Shown here piece after piece: positions 45,414-57,550 of a DNA stretch of 64,000 bases (positions are counted from its first letter, which is position 1; every line of letters begins with the position of its first letter). The position numbers were made by a program, and so were the translations under genes. Below the pieces are notes generated by a model. That model saw only the letters and a program-made list of their open reading frames with translations, had not been told where the DNA came from and did no database searches. The stretch comes from Corylus avellana (taxonomy: Eukaryota > Streptophyta > Magnoliopsida > Fagales > Betulaceae): assembly GCF_901000735.1 (NCBI RefSeq), contig NC_081544.1, positions 11,285,608 to 11,349,607 of the forward strand, given 5' to 3'.

Positions 45414-46068
45414 TACTAAAAGGGGAAAAGCCATGGGGAGTATGGCTTCGGGCAGAAGAGACGTGAAAATAGGCAGGGAGTGATTATGCTAAAATGGAAG
45501 TGCCTGGCGTAGCGGACTCAATGGCGGCTGAACGGCCGGTAGAAGGGCACCATACGTTCTCTCAAGGAGCTGACAAGGAGAGATCCCAAAAGTTGGGGCA
45601 AAACAGTCGTGGAATTAATGAGGAAGATATAAGGAGGGGATCAAGGAGGAACATCATAGAAGATATTCCAAAGTTTGGGTGCAGGCAGTATAATGGCTCA
45701 TATGTGGTGAGAGAGAAGTCAAAGGGTAATAAAGAGAAAGATCCAGATCCTTTTCAAAAGGGCTCAAGTTTTCTCAAAAAGATGGGCCATGACAGGAAGC
45801 CTGGTGGAAAATGTGGGACCAAAGAGGAAAAGCGACAACTCCCTAGTGCATGAAATCGACGAGAATAATTTTACAGATGGCCCACCGTCAAGGAGTAGTT
45901 TGAGAGTGTGGAAGAAAAAAGCAAGGGAAAGTCCTGGTTTATTAGAGATTTCAACCTCTAAGGAGACTTTGATGAAGGAGGGGGAGAAGGAGGCGAAAGA
46001 AGGAGATGGGAAGCATGACCCAAAAATCATGGGATTGGCGGCACCTAGGGAACAGCCCCACCAATAGC

Positions 46069-47572
46069 CATGATTCTACTAAGTTCGAACTGCCGGGGGC
46101 TTGGGAACCCGAAGGTAGTTTGAGACCTCTACCTTTTGGCAAAGGAAAAGAAACCCGACCTTTTCTTTCTCATTGAAACAAAAAGGACTCGCTTGGAAAT
46201 GGAATGTATTCGAATAAAGCTTGGCTTTGAAGGCTCCTTTATGGTAGATTCTGTTGGTAGGAGTGGTGGACTTGCTCTAATGTGGAAGGAGAACTGTGAC
46301 TTGGCTATCCAAAAATTTTCTCGTCGTCATATAAATGCTCATGTGAAGTCATTGGAGGAAGGAATGGAATGGAAGCTTACCGACTTTTATGGGAATCCAG
46401 AGGTGGAAAGAAGACGGGAGGCATGGAGTTTGCTGAAATTTATCAAGCAACAAAACCCGAGTCCATGGTTATGTGTGGGCAACTTCAATGAGATAGTGAG
46501 TATGACGGAGAAATAGGAGGAGCGGACTAGAAGGATAGCCAAATGGAGCAATTTCGAAACACTTTGGAGGAATGTGACCTCGCTGATTTAGGGTTTGTTG
46601 ACTAAAAATTCATGTGGTCGAATGTCAGGGAGGACGGGAGCTTCGGGAAGGAACGCCTAGACCGAGCCTTAGCAAACAACGAATGGTGTGCATTTTTTCA
46701 AGATGTGGAAGTCCAAGTGTTGGCGGCTCGATCGTCGGATCATAAACCTTTATTGGTCAATTTTACACGTCAAAAGGAGCACTGACATTTCCCAAAGAAG
46801 AGCTTCAAATTTGAGGCAAAGTGGACGTTGGAGGAGGAGTACCAAGATGTTGTAAGAGAGGCTTGGCAATCAGATTCTAATCAAGCACTTGGAGGGAACC
46901 ATGTAACTACAAAATTGAAAAAGTGCAGTGATGTTTTAACTCTCTGGAGCAAAAAATTTGGATGCACAGAGAGTTTGCTTAAGGAAAAAATGGCAATTCT
47001 TGAGAAACTCCAACAGCAAAAGGGTCCATGTAATCAGGCTGAGATCAAGAGGCTTCAAAATGAGATAGCTTTGATTTTGGATCAGGAGGATCTAAAATGG
47101 AGGCAAAGGGCCAAGCAAGTGTGGCTCTCTAGTGGGGACCAGAACACTGCATACTTCCACAAATGGGCTAATGAGAGAAGGAAATCCAATAGGATAACCC
47201 ACATACAAGATGAGGAGGGACGTGAGTGGCATTCAAGGCATGAAGTCAGCGGGGCCTTTGTTACTTTTTTCCAAAACCTGTATACCACGCAGGGAACGGA
47301 AGAAATTGACATATGCCTGGAGGGGTTGGAAAGGAGAATTATGGATGACATGAATACTAAACTCATGGCCGAATTTTCATGGGAGGAAGTGGAGGCAGCT
47401 TTGATGGGGATGGCTCCTTTAAAATCTCTAGGCCCCGATGGGTTTGCTGCTTGTTTTTTCCAAAAATCATGGAGTGTTGTCAACTCGGAGGTATGCGGTC
47501 AGGTGCTAGATTTCCTAAACGGAGGTATTTTTGGGCCTAAAATAAATCAAACGTATATAGCTTTGATTACCC

Positions 47573-47603
<31 letters not shown>

Positions 47604-50101
47604 TTGAGTGTCTAAATTCAAACCTATTAGCTTATGCAATGTACTTTCTAAAATAATTGCTAAGCTTATTGCTAATAGGCTGAAAAAAGTGCTTCCTGAT
47701 ATTATTTCTCCCTATCAAAGTGCTTTTATGCCAGGTAGATTCATCACTGACAATGTTCTGGTGGCGTTTGAAGCGTTACACACCATGCATGAATGGAAGA
47801 ATGAAGGGGCGTAAGGGGAATATGGCTCTAAAACTAGACATGAGCAAAGCATACGACCATGTAGAATGAGAATTCTTGGAGAGGGTTATGCTTAAACTAG
47901 GGTTTGATTAAAGATGGGTACAAGCAATTATGATATGTGTATGGACGGTGTCGTTCTCGGTGTTGGTGAATGGTCAAACCTATGGTCAAATAATTCCTTC
48001 AAGGGGGTTGCGGCAAGGGGATCCTCTATCCCTATATCTCTTTATTCTTTGTGTTGAGGGGCTTAATAATATGCTCACTCAGGCGGAAATGCAAAAGAAA
48101 ATATCGGGGCTACCTATTACAATGTGGGAGTGCGACTAAACCATCTATTTTTTGCAGATGATAGTCTGGTCTTTTGCAAGGCGAACATTGATGAATGGAA
48201 CAATCTGCAAGGGATATTGGAGATGTATGAGAGAAGTTTCGGACAAAGGCTAAATAGGGAGAAGACGTCGATATTCTTTAGTAAAAAGACTAAAGTGGAA
48301 GTTCGGGCCCATATCAAAGCTTTAGCGGGTGTCAACGATACCAAAAGTTATGAAAAGTATCTAGGACTCCCATCCCTTATTGGTAGGTCTTGAGTACGCT
48401 CCTTTAAAAATATACAAGGACATATTTGGGATCATATTAATGGTTGGAAGGAGAAGTTCTTAACTCAAGCGGGGAAGGAAGTGCTACTTAAATCGATGAT
48501 TCAAGCAATACCGACTTATACAATGAGTGTATTCAAGTTACCAAAAACTTTATGCAAAAGAATTAATTTGATGATGCTAAGGTTTTTGTGGGGACACAAG
48601 GATAATTTATCAAGGGTGGCTTGGGTGGGATGGGATAAGTTGGGGACGAAGAAAGCATGGGGAGGTTTGGGGTTTTGAGATTTCAAAATTTTCAATCAAG
48701 CTCTCCTAGCAAAACAAGGTTGGCAGCTTGTCCAAAATCCTAACTTTCTTGTAGCACGGGTGTTGAAATCGAAGTATTTTCGGAATGGCACTTTTTTGGA
48801 TTCAAGTATGGGGAATAGACCTTCATTTGCGTGGCATAGTATATGGAATGCGAAGCAATTGCTAAAGGCCAGATTGATATGGAGGGTTGTGAACGGCCAC
48901 AACATTTGTATTTGGGTGATAAGTGGCTTCCAACACCTACATCTCATATGGTATAGTCCCCTATTTGAGTTCTCAGCCAAGATGCGAAAGTTATGGACAT
49001 AATTGATGAAAAAAACAATGGTGGAACATTCCATTGATAGAAGAGATTTTTATGAAAGAGGAAGTGGAGGTGTTTTGCAATATGGCTATATGCCCGGTGG
49101 AGGAAGTAGGGAGGGGTTCGTGTTCGTCGAGGGCGGCTAGAAAAGATATATGGCGTAAAATATGCGCATATATTGAAGGGGACCAGAAATGAGCAATTGT
49201 TTATCTGGAAAGCTTGCAAAAATGCTTTACCAACCAAGGGATATCTCTACCGGCACCACATCACTCCCGATCCCTTATGTCCTTTATGCGAGAGCATGGG
49301 GGAGACCCCATGTCATATTCTATGGACCTGTCCTTCGGCTCAGGACGTCTGGATGGAGTGTAGTAGGACCCTACAAAAAAGCCCAACTAAAGAAGATGAC
49401 TTCAGCAATCTTTTTAGGACGTTCATGGAAAGTCTGGAGGAGAAGGATGTCCAGCTGTTTGTGGCGATAGCAAGGCAGCTGTGGCTCCGTCGGAATTCTG
49501 TGGTGTTCAAGGGGACTATGAGTCCACCTGCAGTTGTCTTACAAAATGCACTGGCTCAAGTGGACGATTATGAGAAAGTGGTGCAGGCAAGAAACAAAAT
49601 AACCGAAGCTTTTGCCCAAATATGCCAGATTCGACATGGTCAAGACCTCCTGCAGGATTCGTCAAGGTCAACTGGGACGCTTCACTAGATATTACCAGCG
49701 GGTGCATGGGGATGGGAATAGTTGCTCGTGATCATGATGGTAGGGGGCTGGTTTCCTACTGCCATAAACGAGAATATATACGTGAGGCGGCATCTACTGA
49801 GGCTCTGTCGATGAGACAGGCGGTGTAGATCTGTGAACGAATGGGCTGGCAGCAGGTTATTCTGGAAGGTGATACATTAGAAGTCATTCAAAACCTGCTA
49901 CAAACCGAAGCTTGGTGGGGCAGTTATGGAACAGTGCTTCAAGAGGTTAAACAAAGGCTGAACAGACTCAATGTTTGGAGGGTGGAGCATATACCTCGGA
50001 CAGCCAATGGCTGGCACATAGAATTGCAAAACTTGCTTTATCTCTACAAGGAGAGAATTTGTGGGAGGCAGTCTGTCCTCCATGTATTCAATCTCTTGTA
50101 A
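46069..50101 (+). pseudogene. LINE ORF2 (endonuclease, reverse transcriptase, RNase H), broken
   Basis: Parts lie in order: endonuclease from about 46069 (NCRGLGNPKV, FLIETKRTR, WLCVGNFNEI) to SSDHKPLLV near 46740; linker and reverse transcriptase (46828-48400) with [48 protein letters not shown] and a FADD active site at 48151-48162; zinc-binding region (49173-49400) with WKACKNALPTKGYL and LCPLCESMG; RNase H (49650-50090) with VKVNWDASLD and LEGDTLEV. A 26-base A run at about 47573-47598 and several stops break the frame. Confidence 0.85.
47573..47598 (+). repeat. Poly(A) tract inside the LINE reverse transcriptase
   Basis: About 26 A residues sit where the family has a short Lys-rich segment (ALIPKK). 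They add codons and are followed by a stop at 47604-47606, so the tract helps to break the ORF. It looks like slippage of an AAA-rich coding run. Confidence 0.8.
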
Positions 50102-50246
50102 TAGCTGAGCAATTTCCCCTGTAATATAAGAATATCCCTTTTTTCAAAAAAAAAAAAACATGGATGATAATTATACGATGGAATGACGTATTTGTCAAAT
50201 TGACAAAATTCATAATATTAAAATTAGAAACTTAAATCCTTATTTC

Positions 50247-50475
50247 TAGGGGTGGCAAAATGGGTACCTGACACGACCCGATTACGACCCGCGAGTACCC
50301 GTTACACGATTAGCCTATACCCAGACACGACCCGTTTAGCTAAACGGATAATCGGGTTTGACACGATTATGACACGAAAATAGCCGGGTAACCTGACACG
50401 ACCCGTTTTACCCATTTAAAATAATCGGGTCTAGTCGGGTAGATACGACCCGACACAACCCGATTACCCGAAACT
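50247..50475. mobile_element. hAT-like non-autonomous element fragment (tentative)
   Basis: The sequence begins TAGGGGTGGCAAAATGGGTA and continues with many copies of GACACGACCCG and CGGGT in both orientations. This composition is typical of small hAT-type elements in plant genomes. I see only one recognisable end and no target duplication. Confidence 0.5.
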
Positions 50476-51761
50476 ATAAAATTAAAAAATAATAATAAAA
50501 AAATAAAAAAAAAATTCAAAATTGTAATAATAATACTAATACAATAATACATCAATATAGTCAATGCAAAAAATTGAGTTCCAAGAGATTAAAGGCTTTA
50601 ATAAAGGATAAGAAAAAAATATATATATATATCGGAAAGTGACTGTAATTGACAAATTGTATTCTAAAAGAAATTACTAAACTCATAATTTCACCTAAAC
50701 TTAAAAGTTAAAAGTTAAAACAAGTAAGTTCATTTATTAAAATAGTCCACTTATTATTTAGTCTCACATGTAACAAAAGTGTTAAAAAATTAATTTAAAC
50801 AATGAAAATCACAGTTTTCTTGTTGGCTTTCTCTTTTGTTGGTAATTATGTATTAATTTATTTCTTGAAGTAGGCTTCCTTGTCCCTAAAGGCTGAAAAT
50901 GGTCAAGTAAGTCTTAATTTCTTAAAGGTTGTACTAAAAAAAAAAAAAGTCTTAAAGTCAGTAAGTTAGTAAGCATGAGGAGTCCGCAAGGCAAAAGAAA
51001 AAAAAATGTCTTAAAGTCTGTAAGTTAGTGTAAACGTGAGGTGAGGAGTCCGCAGGACCGCAAGGCAAAAGAAAAAAAAAAAAAAAATCTGGGGGAGGAG
51101 TCCNNNNNNNNNNNNNNNNNNNNNNNNNNNNNNNNNNNNNNNNNNNNNNNNNNNNNNNNNNNNNNNNNNNNNNNNNNNNNNNNNNNNNNNNNNNNNNNNN
51201 NNNTTATTTTAAACGCCAAAACAAATTATTGGCATTTATCTAAATGCCAAGATAAAATATCTTTTTGCCATTAATTTTTTAACACCAAAACACTACCCGG
51301 CATTTACACATATAAGCCAAAAAAAAAAAAAAGAAATTTTCTCTGCGCTTACACATATAAGCCAGAAAGTTTTCAAAAACGTTAGCAATTCAAGTTTCTT
51401 GGCACATAGAATTAAGTTGTTACCTTTGTGTACTTTGGGAAAGATATGCAAGAATCAACCCTTGTAGCATATGAAATACTTTGTTTTACTTTTGTTCCAA
51501 CTTCTTGGAGGTGTATGGGAATGGATTAATGCATCAATGTTTGTAGTTAGGCAAACTTGTAGTTTCTGCCGGAGGACGAACGATCAACCCAACAAAAGCC
51601 AACAAAAACAATAGAAAGTACAGAAAATAACTAAAATACGAAAACATTTAAAAAAAAAAAAACTCATGATAGTAACAATAACAGCGGAGCACAATGTCAC
51701 GAAAGCACAAGGAAGACAAGCGTCAGTGCGTGGGAGACACATATGTGAACATAGAGGTCAA
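50476..51761. other. AT-rich DNA without a recognised gene, with an assembly gap
   Basis: No gene is seen. A stretch of about 60 bp with GTCTTAAAGTC and GGAGTCCGCA is repeated at about 50948-51003 and 51008-51075, just before a 100-N gap at 51104-51203. After the gap, short motifs of the form TTGGCATTTA and ACACATATAAGCCA recur in both orientations (51204-51365), possibly the end of a small DNA transposon. Confidence 0.5.
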
Positions 51762-53449
51762 TATTGTGCCAAATACTACCTAAATTAATAGATAATATTT
51801 AGTACATTTTCCTCACAAGTACACAAGATCAAACGATAGTATAGTATAACAAGTACGAGATCGATCCTACAAGGATTGTTGATTTTATTTAGAATTGATT
51901 AAAATATCAAATTTTTACTGAATTAATATTGTGAAAAAAGAAATAAAAAGATATAAAGATAAATAAAAAAGGTAAAGACAGGGCTTTGATATCCACCACT
52001 AATCATATTTAGATAATATAACAATATGCCAATGATTCAATCATATTATGAATAATTAATGTTTATCAATCTAAGGGTATGGGTGTCTACTCCTTATGCT
52101 ATTGATTTTCTTAAGCAACGAATTAGGCATGGGTGTCTACTCGAATTCTTTTCTTTCTTAAGGGATTTAGCATGGTTGTCTATTAAGTTGTTATTTAAGA
52201 AATCATAAATCTATGGAAATCGACAAACACATGAGGCCTAGGGAATGAGTGTTTACTCCCGGTTCACCATGTTTATTAACCTTAGAACCCGGTGTGAATT
52301 TCTTTTGTTACTCTTATTAAACCCAAGACTCGATCATCCAAATTAATTTAATTAACTAATCCATACCACATGCATATAATGGTCAATCACTTACATATAA
52401 GGAATTCAAGAAAACAGGAATTAATCAAGTTAAGTAACACAATATGATTATCACAAAGGCGCCAATATTGAAATATTAAATAAACATAATTAGGGCTTCA
52501 ATCTAACCCTCCTAAAGAGTCATTTATACATAATGAAAATAAAACTAAAAAGAAAGGGAAAGAAAGAACCAAAAACCGCTCCTAGAAGTAGCCTCCAAAT
52601 TTCTCTCCCCAAAGTTGTCTCTTCAAGGATGATTACTCTCAAGGTTTAGAGGTCTATTTATAGGGCTTTAGAAGTCCTTGTTATACTAGTAAACCTAAAA
52701 AATTCGTAAGGTTTTAGTCCTATTACAAGTGGGTCTTGGAAAACCCTAATATGGAAGGAAAGGGAGTCTGGCTGCAACTATTTGTTCTCCAGCACACAGG
52801 TGCGATCGATCGCAGCCCGTGTGCACTCAATCACAAGTGCGATCAATCATAGGTCTCCTACGCTCGATCACAGGTGTGATGGATCACAGGTCTCTTGCGA
52901 CCGATCATATTGCCAGAAACTCCAATTTTTCCCAAATTCTCTCTTTGAGCCCAAATCTTCCAGATTTACTCCCTTCTCTTCCAAAAGCCTACAAAAGCAT
53001 GAAAAACACATAAAAGAACTAAAATAGCATAAATTAACAACACNNNNNNNNNNNNNNNNNNNNAGTCCTATTACAAGTGGGACTTGGAAAACCCTAATAT
53101 GGAAGGAAAGGGAGTCTGGCTGCAACTCTTTGTTCTCCAGCACACATGTGCAATCGATCGCAGCCGTATGCACTCAATCACAAGTGCGATCAATCATAGG
53201 TCTCCTACGCTCGATCACAGGTGCGATGGATCACAGGTCTCTTGCGATCGATCACACTACCAGAAACTCCAACTTTTCCCAAATTCTCTCTTTGAGCCCA
53301 AATCTTCCAGATTTACTCCCTTCTCTTCCAAAAGCCTACAAAAGCATGAAAAACACATAAAAGAACTAAAATAGCATAAATTAACAACACTTAAGGAATT
53401 AACACATATAAGTTTTAGGGCTAAAATATGAATATTTTGGCACTTAACA
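51762..53449 (-). mobile_element. Solo LTR, minus strand, with a local duplication around a 20-N gap
   Basis: This is the inverted relative of the LTR at 39022-40372. A perfect 5-bp target duplication, GTCAA, lies at 51757-51761 and 53450-53454. On the minus strand the LTR starts TGTTAAGTGCC. The stretch 52715-53043 is repeated at 53064-53391 with about ten differences, on either side of 20 N (53044-53063). Removing one copy and the N gives about 1340 bp, the expected LTR length, so an assembly artefact is likely. Confidence 0.88.
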
Positions 53450-53491
53450 GTCAAAAGGCGGCACGAAGAGGATCCATTTAGTTCAAAGCCA

Positions 53492-54535
53492 TTGATCCAT
53501 TTAGTTCTTGTAATTTTTTCTTTAGTCTTCATGAGAACTAGATCCACAATGGCTGACGAAGCACAAAATGAACAACCCCGAGATCCTAGAATGGATTCTT
53601 TAGAACCAAAAGTGGAGTATTTGATGGAGATGTTTACAGCTATAATCAAGAATAAGGGTCCTATCCAGCAAAATGGAGGGGAAGAGAGGACATTGCCAGG
53701 TTGTGATGCTCCTCATCAGTGGGGAAGAAATCCAGGAAGGGAATCAACAAGTGTTGAAGGGGTTTACACCAAGGCTCTCAGGTTGGAATTTCCAACTTTC
53801 AATGGAGAAGATCCAAACTCATAGTGTTATAGAGCATACCAGTTTTTTGACTTCTATGACATTCCAGAAGGGCAAAAACTGAAGATTACTACATTCTACA
53901 TGAAAGGTAAAGCTTTGTCTTGGTTTCAAGCTTTGAGAAATACCAATAATTTGTCTAGTTGGAATGAGTTTTTGGTTTCTGTTCAAGTTAGATTTGGTAA
54001 GGGTTCATATGATGATCCTATGGAGACCTTGTCTAAACTAAAACAGATTGCATCATTGGAAGAATATAAAACTCAATTTGAATTGCTAGCAAATAGTGTT
54101 TTGAGGTTGATTGATTCTCACAAGTTGAGTATGTTTTTGGGTGGATTACGAGATGATATTAGGGTGCCAATGAAAATGTTTAATCCTAAAACATTGAATG
54201 ATGCATATGCTTTAGCAAGAATGCAGGAGGAATGTATTATGATTAACAAGTATGGAAAACCTAGTTTGAGTTCTTTTAGGAACCAAGGAAGGGGAAATGA
54301 TAGCAATTTTGGTTCTAATAAGGGGGGCAATTTTGGTTTCAATAAGTAGTTTTCTAATCATCCTAAACAATTTCAAGGGGGTTTTGGAGGAAATAATCAG
54401 CCAAAAGGATTTGTGAATGAAAGCCCTAAAGCATTGGTGCCAAGGCAAAAGATCTCTCTTGCTTAAATGGATGAGAGAAGGAAAAAAGGCTTGTGTTAGT
54501 CATGTGATGCTAAGTGGAGTAGAGGGCATGTGTGT
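53492..54535 (+). pseudogene. Gypsy C gag with zinc knuckle
   Basis: The frame from about 53548 (TMADEAQNEQPRDPRMDS) crosses one in-frame TAG at 53822-53824, at a place where Trp is expected, and continues through the gag capsid domain (KGKALSWFQALRNTNNLSSW, VRFGKGSYDDPME, FLGGLRDDIRVPMKMF). It ends at a TAG at 54347-54349. The zinc knuckle (SCDAKWSRGHVC) lies at about 54495-54535 beyond further stops. Confidence 0.8.
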
Positions 54536-54679
54536 GCTATGCCTAAGCTGTTTTTAAATGAAGGGGTTGAAGAGCGGCAAGAATTTACTGAAGTAGTTAG
54601 TATTGACAGAGAAGAGGAGGATCCAGGGAAATTTTTATGGATGAACAACCTAAAATATCTCTCAATGCCATTACAGGAA

Positions 54680-56651
54680 CTCCTAGTCCAAAAACTATGA
54701 GATTGGTAGGAATTTTAAAAGGTAAACAGGTGATAATTCTCATTGATTCAGGTAGTACTCATAATTTTGTAGATGAGTATGTGGCTAGCATGTTGGGTAT
54801 GTAAAGTACTAACAAAGATGCTATTAAGGTGAGAATAGCAAATGGCCAACAAATCAATAGTCCAAGAAAATGTGGAGACATTGCTCTTAAAATGCATGGG
54901 ATTGTTTTTCAGGTGGATTTGAACGTCTTACCTTTAGCTAGATGTGATGTAGTCCTTGTTATACAGTGGTTGAGGATATTAGGTCCAATTCTTTGGAATT
55001 TTGATGACCTTACGATAGAGTTCCAATGGGGTACCAGGAGATGTAGCTTAAAAGGGTTACAGCAGGGTCCTGAATTGAGTATGGAAGATGTAAGCTCATT
55101 TAGGTGGTTGAAAAGAGGAAATAAAGATGTGTTGTTATAGTTGATTGAGACAGAAAATCAAGACACACAGCAGCTAGATAGTATTTTTGAGCAGAAAGCA
55201 GGTCAGACTTGTGGAGTGTTAGATGATATTCTGGAGGAATTTGATAATGTCTTTCAAGTACCTACTAAATTACAACCAAATAGGTTGCATGATCATGATA
55301 TTACCATGCAAGAAGGTGTGCAGCCGGTTTCAGTTAGGCCTTATAGATATCCATTTTTTCAAAAAGCAGAAATTGAAAAGATAGTTAAAGGGTTGCTACA
55401 ATCTAGTGTAATTAGACACAACACTAGCCTATTTTCTGCTCCAGTGCTTCTAGTAAGGAAGGCTGATGGCGCATGGAGGATGTGTATGGATTACAAACCT
55501 CTCAACAAGGTAACTATTAAAGGTAGTTTTCCAATTCTTGTTGTGAGCAATTGGATGAACTGTGGTTGAGCTACTATTTTTTCTAAGTTGGATTTAATAT
55601 CTGGTTATCACCAAATTAGAGTGATTAAAAGGATATTCCTAAGACTGCTTTTAGGACACATGAAGGGCATTATGAATTCTTGGTGATGCCATTTGGTTTA
55701 ACTAATGCACCCTCTACCTTCCAAAGTTTGATAAACCACATTTTCCAGCCTTACCTTAGGAAATTCATCATGGTATTCTTTGATGACATTCTAATATTCA
55801 GCAAGGATGTCAACAACCACAGACAACATTTACAAATGACTTCATAAATTTTGAGGAAACACAAGTTATTTGCTAAGAAGTCTAAGTGTAGATTCAGCTA
55901 TAAAGAGGTGGATTATCTAGGGCATATTGTTTCTGAAAATGGAGTGAAAGCTGATCTAGGAAAAAATCAAGCAATGGTTGAGTGGCCATTTCCAACCAAC
56001 ATCAAAGCCTTGAGGGGACATTTGGGGTTGACAAGCTACTACAGAAGGTTCAGTAAGGGGTATGGATCCATTGCAGCTCCCTTAACTGCTTTGTTGAAGA
56101 AGAATGCTTGCACATGGGATGAAGTGGCTAAGGAAGCTTTTCTGCAACTCAAAACTGCAGTGACTGAAGCTCCTGTGCTAGCTTTGCCAAATTTTTCACA
56201 GTCCTTTGTGATTGAATGTGATGCAAGTGGGGTGGGGATAGGAGCAGTTTTGATACAGAATAATAGGTCTATTGCTTACATGAGTAAGGCCTTAAAAGGA
56301 AGAGCTCTTCTTATGTCTACTTATGAGAAAGAATTGTTTGCCTTAGTGACTGCTATACATAAATGGAGACCATATTTGTTAGGCCAAAGTTTTGTGGTTA
56401 AAACTAATCAACAGAGTCTAAAATTTTTACTTGAGCAAAAGGTGGGAACTCCTTTTCAGCAGAAATGGATTACCAAGTTGCTTGGTCATGATTTTACTAT
56501 GGAATTCAAGAGGGGAGTAGAAAACAAAGTGGTTGATGCTCTATCTAGAAGGGAGAGTTGGGCAGATGAAGTGCTATTTCTCTTTTATTCATTCCAACTG
56601 CTGCTTGGGTTGAGAAACTTAAAGAGCAATACCAGAAAGATGAGGAGTTGA
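54680..56651 (+). pseudogene. Gypsy C protease, reverse transcriptase and RNase H, broken
   Basis: Protease has the active-site motif LIDSGSTHNFVDE (near 54740), then a stop near 54802. Reverse transcriptase (55200-55850) has LLVRKADGAWRMCMDYKPLN, then a frameshift near 55560, [22 protein letters not shown] and [11 protein letters not shown] (55778-55800). RNase H (55851-56560) has LPNFSQSFVIECDASGVGIG, MSTYEKELFALV and a C-terminal GVENKVVDALSRR. The frame then shifts before the linker to integrase. Confidence 0.83.
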
Positions 56652-56723
56652 AGTCCTTAATTGATAAGTGGCAGAGTAACAAGTTGAATACAGACAAGTT
56701 TGCTTTCAAGGATGGATTGTTAT

Positions 56724-57543
56724 TGTTAGTTTTAATTATTGGCTAAATGTTTGGTGATCAAAATGGATTCAAAGTGTGCCAAATCTCTATGACGTCCGGA
56801 CGGGACTCATAGCCATCCAGATGAGATTTCTCCCGAAAGCCTCGTCTGCAACCCCCGTCTGCAAGTCCGTCCAAACACGCCGCACCAAAAGAACGGAGAA
56901 AGCAATGTTGCCCTAGAGCCCGTCTGGACGAGCCCATTTACCGTCCAGACGGCCTGTAGTCTGCTAGGTTTAATTTAAATGTAATTAAGTCCTAATTAGA
57001 CTAGGCTAGGTTTAATTTAAATGTAATTGAGTCCTAATTAGACTAGGGGTCTTGGTATTATAGATATAGATCTCTACAGATCTGGAGAATACGAATTTTC
57101 ACCCCCAAAGAGTTCGTGTGAGGCTGTGCTTGAGTGATTATTTTGTTGTGAGCCAAATTGATTCTTCTTAGAGGATTTTTGTTAGTTTTGATTTTGTGCT
57201 TAATTGAAGTCTATCGGAAAGATCCGATAAAGGAGAATCACGTTGAAAAAGATTGTGAGCGAGGAGACAAGTTGGAGGCTTGTCGATCTTACAGAGTCAA
57301 GGTCTTGCAAAGGGTTGTAAGTGTTCCTAGTGTCTGTAATCTCTAGATAATCTTTTGATAGTGATTTCCTGGGTTTGGCTGCCCCGGAGAGGTTTTACTT
57401 TTAGAACGTTTTCTAAAAGGTTTCCTCTTCGTCACCAAAATCTTTGTGTTTGATTTTACTTGTTTTTGGTGATTGTTTGCTTAGATTTAAATATCCATTA
57501 ATCTCGCATAAAATTGTGATATTTATCTATTTAGAGTCTTTCA
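56724..57543 (+). mobile_element. Solo LTR between RNase H and integrase of gypsy C
   Basis: An 820-bp LTR, TGTTAGTTTT to TCTTTCA, is flanked by a perfect 5-bp target duplication GTTAT (56719-56723 and 57544-57548). Without the LTR and one repeat, the gypsy frame would read through. It contains a tandem 42-bp repeat (56964-57005 and 57006-57047) and short inverted motifs such as GTCCGGAC and CGTCCAGACGG. The 3' half resembles Ty1/copia LTRs (GCCCCGGAGAGG, AGGTTTCCTC), but the superfamily is a tentative call. Confidence 0.9.
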
Positions 57544-57550
57544 GTTATCT

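Larger units (their letters stand above)
44520..50158 (+). mobile_element. Near full-length L1-type LINE, plus strand
   Basis: The element runs from about 44520 to a poly(A) run at 50146-50158 and holds both LINE ORFs in order. It starts where inhibitor intron 2 sequence breaks off, and the sequence after the poly(A) does not resume the intron. I found no clear target duplication, so either the insertion site was later rearranged or the element marks the edge of the duplicated block. The coding parts have several stops and at least two frameshifts, so it is inactive. It belongs to a different LINE lineage from the minus-strand copies. Confidence 0.85.

Noticed and set aside
50160..50475. The GACACGACCCG-rich region as a plastid or bacterial insertion
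   Set aside because: The repeated CGGGT and ACCCG words are a known signature of small hAT-type plant elements, and no gene is present.
53580..53860. The LTR-like minus-strand open frames around 52868-53649 as genes
   Set aside because: They cross the assembly gap or lie in LTR and gag leader sequence opposite to a clear gag gene.
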